Shown piece by piece: positions 43,401 through 52,417 of a DNA stretch of 64,000 nucleotides. The translations under genes were made by a program, and so were the position numbers. Position 1 is the first letter of the stretch, and each line of letters opens with the position of its first letter. The notes below the pieces were generated by a model. It was not told the origin of the DNA. It was given only the letters and a program-made list of their open reading frames with translations, and ran no database searches. The stretch is from positions 142,197 through 206,196 of the forward strand of contig NZ_LMTI01000007.1 of NCBI RefSeq assembly GCF_001510665.1, written 5' to 3'. The stretch comes from Bacillus sp. FJAT-27445 (GTDB lineage Bacteria; Bacillota; Bacilli; Bacillales; Cytobacillaceae).

Positions 43401-43488
43401 CGCGGCTAAGGTTCCACATCTCCGCCACACCCGCGGCAAGCCCTTCATGGTATTCTACAATTTTAATTTTTTCCTTAGTCAGTTCCAT
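40408..43488 (-). CDS. GNAT domain fused to an 860-residue beta-rich region
   Basis: The 1026-residue protein begins with a complete GNAT acetyltransferase (residues 5-150; the acetyl-CoA segment is VRTDYHGKKIGKLLVLRAL, then YTWPSNTKAVPLYKKCGFFW). The rest is unlike any transferase. Residues 230-420 look like immunoglobulin-type beta domains (YTVTYHIKNKSGKPLLVELEG, HEEAVFYLDVENSFSEPAAF). Residues 450 to the end resemble a large beta-sandwich of carbohydrate-enzyme type (VYESSDFEGLVLVGES, HNKNWFSQLFFKKAWV). There is no signal peptide. GGAGG precedes the ATG. Overlap with the amidohydrolase gene suggests the two act on one metabolite. GC content is visibly higher than in the locus upstream. Confidence 0.82.
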   Translation of the reverse strand: MELTKEKIKIVEYHEGLAAGVAEMWNLSREGWGGDAQVTNAEKVRVQEANSGNLNLFLAMDGDQVVGYCGLCEYREDEGALYIPLLNVRTDYHGKKIGKLLVLRALERTVELGWPRLDLYTWPSNTKAVPLYKKCGFFWEDRDDTTHLMNFMPTVLNTEAVRGYFTDINWYSESTRAIDVTPDGRKDNDFSYYEYSWKSENGSLRMEFERTGRGLRLIETDDYLVSVNVEDFKLVCGSEYTVTYHIKNKSGKPLLVELEGEDHKLVGFDFKTSVAVEDETTVEAKFTLGELEEEQSNWRTHPSVVTNALINGRAAKFTVGVLSKQPAKVAGKVPGSQCYLHEEAVFYLDVENSFSEPAAFTIQFPENDMVQLSQKTFRVELDARGKTSIAIPYALNAYGFFAPELKIDAATKSGIATTFTKNLGLGFKGLGARFSGECDDYWHIYNGLSHTYLRKFNNWVVPGRLTKGAQKTMCMYPKIGKPYSGEFSKRKPVRVEFREEGAAIVMSVVYESSDFEGLVLVGESKLYGEGLLEQSYIIKNTGESETDSPISVSQPVYHELNRPVFAMDGEIVAFDDKAEAEYGLWDSKRLSENWLFSRHEPYAHGVAWPAGAAVNFESWYMYVEHELGHIPAGGEMRTMPVALSFGAYQSWEEFREFATRKKHRKDFAGSPIEVQVAKREDGSEEIILSDRKTSYIDGEVSFEREKQGFYTTKIALEERRREASAFAEIAVEPLSMVSAEYEINGISDRLDVLVLNPTEGAVAFREEERGGLSVLTAGNGVLSIAASEGFYPSLFSLEASGREWLDSSFPALEPKAWWNPWSGGLVTGIEGINTKSFAKEETSIGSATLFDDEGREWQGLRISTVFEKNEMWKGLCIHQYFCMLPGVPVLVNVTKISQHSGTYFHNKNWFSQLFFKKAWVKNAGGTRKYTAGKSEIMAHLLGHALIGSDECAEFLQVIADRESTAMDTYMNKEVMLVGMDREIDLAHGSEWLSAPAFIVTGDRVLSKDEVKVLQKLTFKEVSNENH

Positions 43489-43876
43489 AAAAAAATCCTC
43501 CGTTCCTAATCCCAGCCCCGCTAGGTTTCCAGTTTCCTATTTTCTTCGATACCCTTTCCCGCACAAACTGTCTCCTTCATCAACATTCCGCTCTCCTCCT
43601 TAGAAATATTTGGTTTTTTCAACCACCTTCTACTATAAAGGAGGCCGAACAGGATAGTAAAGGAATTTTCTGAAATTACAAACAATCTTTACAAAAAAAC
43701 TCCGTGGGGAACTCAACCCCATGGAGTCGTCGATAATCATGCCAATGTTTTTCACTACGGCTCTTGCTTTGGTTTTTTACACTGGATAGTTCTTTACTGC
43801 CATGAGCATTGAAGTGATAGTAGCAGGCAATTTTCTTAGGCTGCTACATATTTCCTTTTTGCATTGCCAAAAGTCT
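43489..43876. other. intergenic spacer with a bidirectional-looking terminator
   Basis: No ORF is supported. The only feature seen is the hairpin at 43695-43735. Confidence 0.5.
43695..43735. terminator. hairpin terminator downstream of the SGNH gene
   Basis: ACTCCGTGGGG (43699-43709) pairs with CCCCATGGAGT (43716-43726), and an A-run on the plus strand is a T-run on the minus strand. It would end the carbohydrate operon. Confidence 0.8.
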
Positions 43877-44503
43877 CTACTTCCCTAGTTTGAACAATCG
43901 TTCCGTTGCTTGTATCCACGTCTTTGCCATTAGCATATTCCCCATGCTGTTCATATGGACACCATCCAATGTAAGAGGCTGACTATTGCCATAGTTTATA
44001 TATTTCATAAATTCCTGATGGGTCGGTACAATGGTTGCGCCATAACTACCTGCCAGTTTATGGACAATCTCAACATAAGGGACAAGCTTCTGATTCCCTT
44101 CACTCTGGATATCTTCCTCAATAACCGTAGGTTCCATTAATACGACGGTTGCATTTGTATTTTCTTTCAGATTACTAAGGAGTGATTCATAAACTTCTTC
44201 ATAGCAATCAGGGTAAATTTGATCAATTTCAGGTGAATCAATTTGCCGCCACACATCATTAATTCCAATTGAAATTGACACAAAATCAGGCTGATGGGAA
44301 ATTACATCGCGCTCCCAACGTTCGGCCAAGTCTATCACTCGGTTTCCACTGATGCCTTTATTTAAAATTTCCATATTCCGGTCCGGATAGGTTACCTTTA
44401 AATAATCATGAAGTAAACGCACATAGCCAGTACCTATGTTATCGCTTTCATTCATTCCCCAGTGTGTAATACTATCACCAATAAATACAATTCGTTGTTT
44501 CAT
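43877..44503 (-). CDS. SGNH/GDSL hydrolase
   Basis: The 208-residue protein has the four family blocks: FIGDSITHWG with nucleophile Ser11, NKGISGNRV with the oxyanion Gly/Asn, SISIGINDVW, and LDGVHMN with Asp180 and His183. There is no signal peptide. In a glycan locus it is likely a deacetylase or esterase for substituted sugars. It is the last gene of the cluster, behind GGAGG. Confidence 0.9.
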   Translation of the reverse strand: MKQRIVFIGDSITHWGMNESDNIGTGYVRLLHDYLKVTYPDRNMEILNKGISGNRVIDLAERWERDVISHQPDFVSISIGINDVWRQIDSPEIDQIYPDCYEEVYESLLSNLKENTNATVVLMEPTVIEEDIQSEGNQKLVPYVEIVHKLAGSYGATIVPTHQEFMKYINYGNSQPLTLDGVHMNSMGNMLMAKTWIQATERLFKLGK

Positions 44504-44538
44504 GTTCTACCTCCAAATCAAAAATCGCTAAAAACACT

Positions 44539-46101
44539 TTACTTTTGTTCCCACTTACGTAAATATTCCTCTAACTTTTCCCCTATAAAATGAACATAAA
44601 ATGAAATCATACTGAATGGTTCGCCAGCACCGTTTATTGCTCTTTTTTTCATTTGGTCAATATCGTTTTTCCACTCTTTTAAATCCTTAATAATCAACTC
44701 CACGCCATCGAAGGTTTCCACCTTTTCGGGATCAATTAACCGGCTAGGGAATAGTGGAACATTCCATTTTGATACTTCCGAAAGGATAATTTCCATTTTC
44801 TGAAGAACTCGTTTAACTTCATTATGGTACTCTCCAAATATCGAGTAAAAATCCTGTTCAATGTCTTCAAATGAATCTCCCCAGCTTATTCTTGCAAAAA
44901 AGTAACTATTCATCAACTGAATCGATTTCCACGGATATACCATATCCTCTTTCCTTGCGTTATCTTTTGGAATGAATGGAACAATCAAATTTACGACCTG
45001 TTCAATACCCATCTTGGCATACAAATCGATATCTTCCTGAATTCTATTAAACAAGGGCGGAAACAAATCCCCTAACATAAAATGGTCACTATAGTATTCA
45101 AAAATCGTTAACTCTTTATGGTTCGCTTTCGTTGAACGACACCATTTTCGGAAAGCTTCAAATGCCCTTTCTTCCTTCGTGAAGCATTGCTGATAATTTC
45201 TGCCCCAATATGCAAATAATGTTTGAACAGATTTAGAGCTATCTACTCCATCTGGCAGTTCCAACATCCCCCACGATAAACCCGCATTATAGGCAATATG
45301 TTCCACCTGAATATCAGGAAGCTGCTTTTGGAGTTGTTCAGTAAACTCAATATAATGAGCCAAAAAGCGTTGATTGTCCTCTATCCCTACATCCGCCGGC
45401 CATAAGGATACCCGTTCTATGGATCGAGTATCATTACAATACCCCTTAATTTTGTTGATAACCAAGCTCTTCCAGCTTCCATCCGAAAAGTCGATTTGTT
45501 TCTTCTCCGAAGCAGCTATTTCCCTAAGTAAATAATGCATACTATGTCCGCCTAAGGTGATTGTTAGCCCTCGCTTCTCAATCTCTTTTGCCACTCTATC
45601 TTTTACCTTGTCCCAAAGCATAAAGGTAAAGAAAAGTTCATTTATATACTGTTTAGCTGACCAGTCAATTAGCTGTATTAGAAAATCAACGTCATCGTAG
45701 TTTTCAAGAACCAAGCCCCTTCGTTTCATTTTTCCACGATGAATCTTAGGAGTGCAAAAATCATGTTCATTGAATTTAGTTGTTTCTTTTGAAGAGAAGC
45801 TAACCCACTTATACCCGAACAGTTTTTTACAAGCATGATAAACACCAAATAGCACGGAGCGCGGATTCGATCCTATTATATATATCGTGCTTTCTCTTTC
45901 TGCCAGCTGAAAGGCATCGATTGACGAATCAGCATGAATGAGTGGTTCTATGATGCCTCTTTGATGAAAATCATGATGAACCCCTAATACAAAGGAAATA
46001 GGGATGGACAGATGTACCTGTTCTGCATATTTAAGCAACTCTTCTTTCGCAAACTTTATCACTTCGTCTTCATTTAAAATGGTACATTGGATGCTGGACA
46101 A
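44539..46101 (-). CDS. putative glycoside hydrolase, GH20/GH67-like N-domain
   Basis: TTG 46101 follows AGGAGGTG. In the 520-residue protein, residues 1-120 resemble the alpha/beta domain that precedes the barrel in GH20 and alpha-glucuronidase GH67 enzymes (IYIIGSNPRSVLFGVYHACKKLFGYKW). The following region looks like a TIM barrel (MKRRGLVLENYDDVDFLIQL, ITLGGHSMHYLL, WPADVGIEDNQRF). No certain acid or nucleophile can be named. There is no signal peptide. It sits between the SGNH and the alpha/alpha-barrel gene in one operon and probably acts on imported glycosides. Confidence 0.65.
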   Translation of the reverse strand: MSSIQCTILNEDEVIKFAKEELLKYAEQVHLSIPISFVLGVHHDFHQRGIIEPLIHADSSIDAFQLAERESTIYIIGSNPRSVLFGVYHACKKLFGYKWVSFSSKETTKFNEHDFCTPKIHRGKMKRRGLVLENYDDVDFLIQLIDWSAKQYINELFFTFMLWDKVKDRVAKEIEKRGLTITLGGHSMHYLLREIAASEKKQIDFSDGSWKSLVINKIKGYCNDTRSIERVSLWPADVGIEDNQRFLAHYIEFTEQLQKQLPDIQVEHIAYNAGLSWGMLELPDGVDSSKSVQTLFAYWGRNYQQCFTKEERAFEAFRKWCRSTKANHKELTIFEYYSDHFMLGDLFPPLFNRIQEDIDLYAKMGIEQVVNLIVPFIPKDNARKEDMVYPWKSIQLMNSYFFARISWGDSFEDIEQDFYSIFGEYHNEVKRVLQKMEIILSEVSKWNVPLFPSRLIDPEKVETFDGVELIIKDLKEWKNDIDQMKKRAINGAGEPFSMISFYVHFIGEKLEEYLRKWEQK

Positions 46102-46131
46102 AAAGACACCTCCTCAGAATTCCTTTTTATC

Positions 46132-47988
46132 TTAATCGATCAGGGATTGATTCAATTCGTTTAAAAGAAACCCTGATAAGATAACTGCATTTGTCCAACC
46201 ACTTTCGATTACATATGCACCCCAGCCGGTATCACCGTTATTGCCAAAATACTCTCCTCGTTCCATGTGGAAGGATCGCATCCATCCTCCATCAAACTCC
46301 TTTTTTTGCGAAGAGATTTGAATACCGGATAGAAACCGGGCGAGGTTCTCGTATAATTCCTTTATTGCCTCGTCACCAGTTGCTTTCCAAGCCTCCCAAG
46401 CGTTCATAAGCAAAAAGTTATTCGTATACAACTGATCGGCAATCCCTTCATTATTCATACGGAAAACACCCGTATCCTCCGTACCGTAGCGCTCCGGGTC
46501 AGGGTTATCACTTTCCTCAATTCCGCCTTGCTCATTTTGGTTAGCAGATAGATAATCGATAACTTCATAGAGGCCTTGGCGAATCGTCTCATCCCTTGTA
46601 ATGGCATACATTTGCGATAACGATAAGAGGAATCTGCTGTATCCCGCAGTCTTGCTGTACATAAACTTTAAATTTTCCTTATTCTCAAGCAAAGTCAAAG
46701 TGCCTTGATATGCAGCCTGTATAAACCTTTCATCATTTGAAACATAATACGCTTGAATAAATGCAGCATGGACGATTGATTCGAAGTGCGGGTTCATGCT
46801 TGCAGCACTGGAGTTCTTGAAGTGGGAAATCCCCTTCTCTTCCAGTTCTTGTTCACGGATACATTCCGGACGCAGTCCATTCCTATTTTGCGTGTTTAAT
46901 AGAGCATAAGCCGTCAACAGGCCCCGTTCTTTGTACTCTTCAATTCCGGTTTTACGGTAAAGGTATAACAAAACCAGTGCTACCCAACTATTATCATCTG
47001 AAAATAGTTGATCCGGCTTTCTCTTGGGGCTCTGGAACCATTTCCAAAAGCCATAGGTGGCTGAATTGGGGTCGGTATCCTGATAGCCTGTTTCGAACAA
47101 ATAGCTCAGTAAGTTAGCAGAAACCTCGGTCCATTTCTGTTCCTTCGTATATTCTCCATATAAGTAAAACAGCAGGGCGGTATGGGCGTTGCAGTCCGGC
47201 CGATAATCCTTACTAATATCACTTCGGATTGAATGAACATTCTCATATACTCCTAAACTACCGTCACCCATCGGTAAAATACCCGAAGTTAAAAACCAGC
47301 TCATCCCCTTTTCGATCGTCTTTTCAATATCGGCATTCATGGAAGCTTGAATGGTTGGCTGTATCACCTGAATCGGCAATTGAAATTCCGCCTGCAGTAA
47401 ATTTACAAAATCCTTCCAGAGCCAGTTTGGCCGTAATGTCCAAGATTGCTCATTACCTAAAAAAGAAAAGGCAGAAAAGATGGCTTTCCCCTTACCATGT
47501 TTTTTCACTACAAATGCTGGATATGTCCCCGCCATTTCAGTGCGATGTGTTTCTTTAAAATGGCCAATATCCAACAGCCTTTCCGTATCGAAGGTAAAAC
47601 CGGTTAAAAAGGGGCCTTGCCACTCGAGCAGCTGACCTTTTTTACAATGGCTGCTATCCGCCGGTATGACTAACTTTTCAAGGCGCCGATTCGTCACAGC
47701 AAAGTCCTGCTTGAATCCAAAAAGCCGCGAAGCCGGAAAATCCTCACAATTGATTAATTCTCCATATAAAGTCCCGCCTTGCTCTACATAATCCCATAAT
47801 TTTTCTAGCATTTTATAGGACAGCTTCAGAGGCTTTCCATTGTCATTCCCATTGATAAAAATAAATTTATATTGGAGTAAATCCTCTTCAATCATTTGAT
47901 CTATATCCGAAAAGTAATCGGTGAAGTTTATATGATTGTTCATTTTTTTACTGTTATCCACTAGAGCTATCACTGCTTTACACTCCAT
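46132..47988 (-). CDS. unknown protein, ThuA-like N-domain plus alpha/alpha-barrel
   Basis: The 618-residue protein has an N-terminal 200-residue region resembling ThuA/amidotransferase-like domains (FIFINGNDNGKPL, LWDYVEQGGTLYGELINCEDFPASRL, GKGKAIFSAFSFL). The rest is helical with repeated aromatic and glycine turns (DSNSWVALVLLYLYRKTG-like segments, AYALLNTQNRNGLRPE, NEGIADQLYTNNFLLMNAWEAW), as in six-hairpin glycosidases and sugar epimerases. Catalytic residues cannot be assigned. Its ATG follows the FAD oxidoreductase stop directly (TGAATG) with a weak ribosome site, so it depends on translational coupling. Confidence 0.6.
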   Translation of the reverse strand: MECKAVIALVDNSKKMNNHINFTDYFSDIDQMIEEDLLQYKFIFINGNDNGKPLKLSYKMLEKLWDYVEQGGTLYGELINCEDFPASRLFGFKQDFAVTNRRLEKLVIPADSSHCKKGQLLEWQGPFLTGFTFDTERLLDIGHFKETHRTEMAGTYPAFVVKKHGKGKAIFSAFSFLGNEQSWTLRPNWLWKDFVNLLQAEFQLPIQVIQPTIQASMNADIEKTIEKGMSWFLTSGILPMGDGSLGVYENVHSIRSDISKDYRPDCNAHTALLFYLYGEYTKEQKWTEVSANLLSYLFETGYQDTDPNSATYGFWKWFQSPKRKPDQLFSDDNSWVALVLLYLYRKTGIEEYKERGLLTAYALLNTQNRNGLRPECIREQELEEKGISHFKNSSAASMNPHFESIVHAAFIQAYYVSNDERFIQAAYQGTLTLLENKENLKFMYSKTAGYSRFLLSLSQMYAITRDETIRQGLYEVIDYLSANQNEQGGIEESDNPDPERYGTEDTGVFRMNNEGIADQLYTNNFLLMNAWEAWKATGDEAIKELYENLARFLSGIQISSQKKEFDGGWMRSFHMERGEYFGNNGDTGWGAYVIESGWTNAVILSGFLLNELNQSLID

Positions 47989-49569
47989 TCACACATTGTG
48001 GATTTTCGGCCACTCAAGTTCAATGCCCGCCCTCATTAACCGCGCCTGAAAATCCTTCAATCGATGCTTGTCATTTCTTACTTCTCGTGGACTTAAGCAA
48101 TGATCCATACAATAAGCTGCCAGGTGTCCAGCCGCTTCCCCGATATTCCATTCCACCGGGTGAAGCCGGTAACATCCATTTGTAAGATGGGTCGTTCCGA
48201 TATTTTTACTGGAAGGCAATAAGTTTTCGACTCGGATTGGGATTAAACTTCCTAGTGGAATCTGAAATGGATGGGATGAAATATCAATATATGTATTCAT
48301 TCCAGTGCTTGGATGAAGGTCCAAGCGATAACATCCAATCCCTACACTATCTTCAAAGTATGTGGCGGAATTCTTCCCATCGATTTCCCCGCTAATATGC
48401 TGTTCTTTCACAGTGAATTCAGCTTTTATTCTTCTTGATTCTCGTATGTAAGGATACATGGCCAATCCATCCTCTGTACCTAAACTATCTTTCCTTAACC
48501 GCAATCCTGGATACCCATGGCCTCCGTCTGGCCGGGGTGCTTCCGTTTGCATCCAATATAATAAGGATAAGCTTAATTGTTTGGCATTAAATAGATGTTT
48601 TTCTTTCTCTTCTTCTGTTACATCAATGATTGGGCCCAGCCAATAGTCATTTTGCGGCCAATTGACGATGGTCATATCACTTAAAAATGTCCCTGGTTCA
48701 AAATTCGTCCTGTCAATGATTCTGCGATAATTCCATAACGAAAAACGGCCTGGCTCGTAAAAAAGGGAGTACTCAATAGGTTCCAATGTATGAGGCACAA
48801 GCCCCCACCAGCTCAATTGTTTGGAAGGCCAAAATTCAGCCTGATAGTGTTTCCAAAATTCATATTGGGCAGGCTTTTCGATTGTATGGTCCTCTCCCTC
48901 TATATAATCCATCGCAAAACAGTATGTAAAAGCCTGCATGTTGGATGGCTCGGCCTCTCCGCTTGGTGCGTGGGCTTCTCCTGTTTCCGACTGTGATTCA
49001 GCTCCAATGACATATTCTACATCGGCTAAAGGCAATACGTCTCCCATTTCGGTCGCATCCAAAAAATACTTTCCCTTTAATAGGATGGTATTTCCCGTTA
49101 CAGTATGCGATACAGCAACAGCGAGTACATGGTCCCCTTCTGTTTCGGCTTCACTGACTTTATACTCCGTTAACAAAGTGAGCTTCCCGCTATGCAGGAA
49201 AGGAGCTAACATATCATATAGCACACGTAATGCTACTCTTGGTTCATGGCTGATTTTACTAACGAGTGCATTGCCTGGATTAAATTGCTCGTTCACTCTC
49301 TGGCTATTTTTCACTGGAAAATGCTGAAAATAATACTCTCTTATTTTTTTCCGGAATTTCCGGTAGTTCCGCGTTGCACCGAAACTTTCAATCCATGGAT
49401 GTTCATCTGGCGGTACACCTTGGCTGGTAATTTGGCCGCCAATCCATTTTGTTTCTTCTGTTACAATAACCGTTTTTCCGGATTGCAGAGCAGACAGTGC
49501 AGCGGCGCAGCCGCCAAGCCCCCCGCCAATAATAACAAGATCTGCATGTAATTCTTGAGAGACTGCCAA
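47989..49569 (-). CDS. FAD-dependent oxidoreductase (FAD_oxidored type)
   Basis: The preferred start is TTG 49569, which follows AAGAGGTG by six bases; a TTG nine codons earlier is also in frame. The protein starts almost directly with the dinucleotide fold LVIIGGGLGGCAAALSALQSGKTVIVTE and the flavin loop TKWIGGQITSQG. Later it has FLDATEMGDVLP and GEAAGHLAAYCMDH. Members of this family are frequent in glycan and polyol loci, where they oxidise a substrate or reshape an unsaturated sugar. It is the third gene from the NanE gene toward the operon end. Confidence 0.87.
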   Translation of the reverse strand: MAVSQELHADLVIIGGGLGGCAAALSALQSGKTVIVTEETKWIGGQITSQGVPPDEHPWIESFGATRNYRKFRKKIREYYFQHFPVKNSQRVNEQFNPGNALVSKISHEPRVALRVLYDMLAPFLHSGKLTLLTEYKVSEAETEGDHVLAVAVSHTVTGNTILLKGKYFLDATEMGDVLPLADVEYVIGAESQSETGEAHAPSGEAEPSNMQAFTYCFAMDYIEGEDHTIEKPAQYEFWKHYQAEFWPSKQLSWWGLVPHTLEPIEYSLFYEPGRFSLWNYRRIIDRTNFEPGTFLSDMTIVNWPQNDYWLGPIIDVTEEEKEKHLFNAKQLSLSLLYWMQTEAPRPDGGHGYPGLRLRKDSLGTEDGLAMYPYIRESRRIKAEFTVKEQHISGEIDGKNSATYFEDSVGIGCYRLDLHPSTGMNTYIDISSHPFQIPLGSLIPIRVENLLPSSKNIGTTHLTNGCYRLHPVEWNIGEAAGHLAAYCMDHCLSPREVRNDKHRLKDFQARLMRAGIELEWPKIHNV

Positions 49570-49610
49570 ATTATACACCTCTTCATAAAAGTTCAATAAA
49601 AATGACTTTT

Positions 49611-50312
49611 CTATAATCGGCCATTTGTTAAATTAAGGATTTCATTAGCAAATCGTTTTGTTATCTCCTGTGGCCTTGTAATAGCAGACCCAACGACAAC
49701 CGCAAATGCCCCCAAATGAATGCATTCTGCCGCAAGTTGAGGGGTATCTACCCTTCCCTCCGCAATGATGGGGACATCTGTTTCCTGAATTAAACGAACT
49801 AAGAGCTCTTGGTTAAACGAGTTGTGTTCAGTCGTATATGGGGTATAGCCGCAAAGGGTTGTTGAAATGAAATCTAATCCTAATTCTGCTGCATAAATCC
49901 CCTCTTCAACTGTTGCGATATCTCCCATTAACAAATGATTGGGATATTCCCTCTTTACTTCTTCCACAAGTTCTTTAAGGGATTGGCCGTTTGGCCGGCT
50001 TCTTTTCGTTGCATCAAAAGCGATGATTTCCGCACCGGCTTCAACAACCTCACCCACTTCACGCAGTGTGGGGGTAATATATATTTCGCTATCTTTATAG
50101 TCTCTTTTTACTAACCCGATCACTGGCAATTCCACTGCTTTTTTAATTTCGAGAATATCTTCCCGAGTGTTGGCCCTGATTCCTACAGCACCGCCTTCCA
50201 TTGCCGCCCGCGCCATTTTCCCCATCGTTTCGGAACCAAAGAGCGGTTCATGTTCAAGTGCCTGACAGGAGACGATTAAGCCTCCTCTTAGCTTCGATAA
50301 AATGGAATCCAT
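49611..50312 (-). CDS. nanE: N-acetylmannosamine-6-phosphate 2-epimerase
   Basis: The 233-residue barrel protein has GGLIVSCQALEHEPLFG at the N-terminus, the catalytic Lys in GLVKRDY, DATKRSRPNG and LMGDIATVEEGIYAAELG, which together define NanE. It converts ManNAc-6-P to GlcNAc-6-P. A strong GGAGGTT site precedes it. No nanK or canonical nanA gene is seen in the visible locus, so the ManNAc-6-P might come from a different route or the enzyme may serve an analogous amino sugar phosphate. Confidence 0.93.
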   Translation of the reverse strand: MDSILSKLRGGLIVSCQALEHEPLFGSETMGKMARAAMEGGAVGIRANTREDILEIKKAVELPVIGLVKRDYKDSEIYITPTLREVGEVVEAGAEIIAFDATKRSRPNGQSLKELVEEVKREYPNHLLMGDIATVEEGIYAAELGLDFISTTLCGYTPYTTEHNSFNQELLVRLIQETDVPIIAEGRVDTPQLAAECIHLGAFAVVVGSAITRPQEITKRFANEILNLTNGRL

Positions 50313-50393
50313 ATAAGCAACCTCCTACCGCTTATCCTCGTATTGCTCTGATAAAGTTTTCAAAGAATCAAGTGTTCCATTGACTTCTATTTT

Positions 50394-51368
50394 TCAACAC
50401 AGTTTAACAGGGCTCTTTTTGTCAAAAGATTGATAGGCTGCGAGGGCAACTTCTACGGCCTTCAATCCTGCATGTCCTGTCGCAAGCGGAGGCTTTCCTT
50501 CTTTAATGCTCTTAACAAAATCTTCTATCAGGCCTGTGTCCATGTCATCTCCCCATCCAATCCATTTAACCCCTTCGGAATTGGAATATAAGTCGACCTT
50601 TTGGGAAAAAGCATCTACTTTTGCGTTCCCTTTTGATCCGATGATTTCCAATGTTACATCGCCCCATGTAGGATAGCTGCTATTCCTTGACCAGCTGCAA
50701 TCTAATGTAGCGAACATTCCATTCGTAAATTCCATCGTAATGATCCCGCAATCATCAATTGGATGATCTGAATACACATTGCCTATTTCAGCGTAAACTT
50801 CTTCAATTTCCGCACCAGTGAACCATCTCATAATATCGACAACATGGACCGTATGGTCAAGAACAGCTCCGCCACCTGATTTTTCTTTATCAATGAACCA
50901 GCCCCCCGGATTCGTTCCCCGATTCGTTCCTTTAATCGCGAGAATTTCTCCTAGAACTCCCTGTTCGATCATCCTTTTAGCTTCTTGAATAGGAGTATTA
51001 AATCGGACTGGAAAAGCTGTTCCTAAAAAAACTTCATTTTCTTCACATACACGAATCATTTCATTGCCATCTTCTATAGTCGTAGCTAATGGCTTTTCAC
51101 ATAGCACGTGTTTACCTGCCTTTGCTGCAGCAACAACGTGCTGGTGATGGAAGCTGTTCTCAGATGTCACAATGACTGCATCTATATCGGAATCAAGCAG
51201 TTCGTGATAGTTTTTATAATAGGCCGTGTTAAATAACTCCGAATATTCTTTGCCTCTTTCTTCATTGTCATCGGCTATTCCCGCGAGAGTAACACCCTTC
51301 ATGCCATTTATTACGGAGGCATAACTAGTTGCGTGCATATGTGCAAAGCTGATTATTCCAATCTTCAT
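50394..51368 (-). CDS. Gfo/Idh/MocA family oxidoreductase
   Basis: The 324-residue protein has the NAD-binding start KIGIISFAHMHATSYA and the family motif VLCEKPLATT, followed by a C-terminal alpha/beta domain (GAVLDHTVHVVDIMRWF). It oxidises or epimerises a sugar with NAD(P). The start overlaps the stop of the next family member by four bases (ATGA), so the pair is co-translated. Confidence 0.9.
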   Translation of the reverse strand: MKIGIISFAHMHATSYASVINGMKGVTLAGIADDNEERGKEYSELFNTAYYKNYHELLDSDIDAVIVTSENSFHHQHVVAAAKAGKHVLCEKPLATTIEDGNEMIRVCEENEVFLGTAFPVRFNTPIQEAKRMIEQGVLGEILAIKGTNRGTNPGGWFIDKEKSGGGAVLDHTVHVVDIMRWFTGAEIEEVYAEIGNVYSDHPIDDCGIITMEFTNGMFATLDCSWSRNSSYPTWGDVTLEIIGSKGNAKVDAFSQKVDLYSNSEGVKWIGWGDDMDTGLIEDFVKSIKEGKPPLATGHAGLKAVEVALAAYQSFDKKSPVKLC

Positions 51369-52375
51369 TCCTGTTCTCCCCCTTTAGTATCCAGGGTTAC
51401 AGGTAAACCGGTTTTTAATGATTGAAGAGCGGCTGTTGATATTTCCATCGCTTTATAAGCATCTTCCGCAGTTACAATTGGAGGTTCATTCGTCTTTAAA
51501 CAGTGCAGGAAATGTTCAAGCTCCACTTGATAAGGTGATTTTTTCAAAGGGCTTTGAGGAACGGATACGCCGCCTTTTTCTTCTTGTGATTGTCTAATAG
51601 ACAGGAGAACGGGCTCTTCTTTTAAACTATCATATTCGAGAATGCCGCTTTTTCCGGCAAATTCAAATTGTGAAGAAAATGTTTGATGGGCCCACGTACC
51701 TTCCACATGAGCAATGACCCCTGACTTAAAAGCAAGAGTTACCAAAGCATAATCTAGGTGGTCCAAGTTTCTTCCAGTAAGGCCTTTGGCAAACACTCTT
51801 TCAACTTCCCCAAAGGTCCAACGCAGGAAATCAAAATCATGGATGATTAAATCGAGGATTACACCACCGCTTTTGGTTTCATCAGCATACCAATCGCTCC
51901 ATCCAGCAGGAAAATTCCCCCCTCTTCTTGTTCGGACGACACCAATTTCTCCAATCGTTCCATTCACTGCAAGCTCACGTACTTTTGCATATTGAGGAAA
52001 GAAACGGACAACATGGCCAACAAATAATTTCACATTTTTCGCAACGCAATAATCAATCATTTCTCTCGCATCTTGAAGTGTATAAGCTAAAGGTTTCTCG
52101 CAGATTACATCGATCCCTAAATCGGCTGCTTTCATTACATATTCTTTATGAAGGAAAGTAGGAACACATATATCAATCACATCGATATGGCCGAGATTTT
52201 CTACCGCCTCTTCCAATGTCTCAAAAATTTTAGTATTATGGCTGCCGACAACGTGTGCCGCTTGCTCTTTTCGAAAATCAACGATTCCCGCTAGATGTAC
52301 ATTATCCATTGAGTAATAGGAAGCAGCATGTTCCGTCCCCATTGTTCCAGCACCTATCAATAGTACATTTTGCAT
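51365..52375 (-). CDS. Gfo/Idh/MocA family oxidoreductase
   Basis: The 336-residue protein has LLIGAGTMGTEHAASY for NAD binding, VICEKPLAYTLQDA with the family lysine, and GGVILDLIIHDFDFLRW with the active-site histidine/aspartate region, similar to inositol-dehydrogenase-like enzymes. It is preceded by AAAGAGGTAG and coupled to the following family member. Two such enzymes side by side suggest successive oxidation and reduction of one sugar (a 3-keto route is one known precedent). Confidence 0.9.
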   Translation of the reverse strand: MQNVLLIGAGTMGTEHAASYYSMDNVHLAGIVDFRKEQAAHVVGSHNTKIFETLEEAVENLGHIDVIDICVPTFLHKEYVMKAADLGIDVICEKPLAYTLQDAREMIDYCVAKNVKLFVGHVVRFFPQYAKVRELAVNGTIGEIGVVRTRRGGNFPAGWSDWYADETKSGGVILDLIIHDFDFLRWTFGEVERVFAKGLTGRNLDHLDYALVTLAFKSGVIAHVEGTWAHQTFSSQFEFAGKSGILEYDSLKEEPVLLSIRQSQEEKGGVSVPQSPLKKSPYQVELEHFLHCLKTNEPPIVTAEDAYKAMEISTAALQSLKTGLPVTLDTKGGEQE

Positions 52376-52417
52376 ACAATCACTACCTCTTTCGGATTTC
52401 TGGTTAATTCCTTCCAG

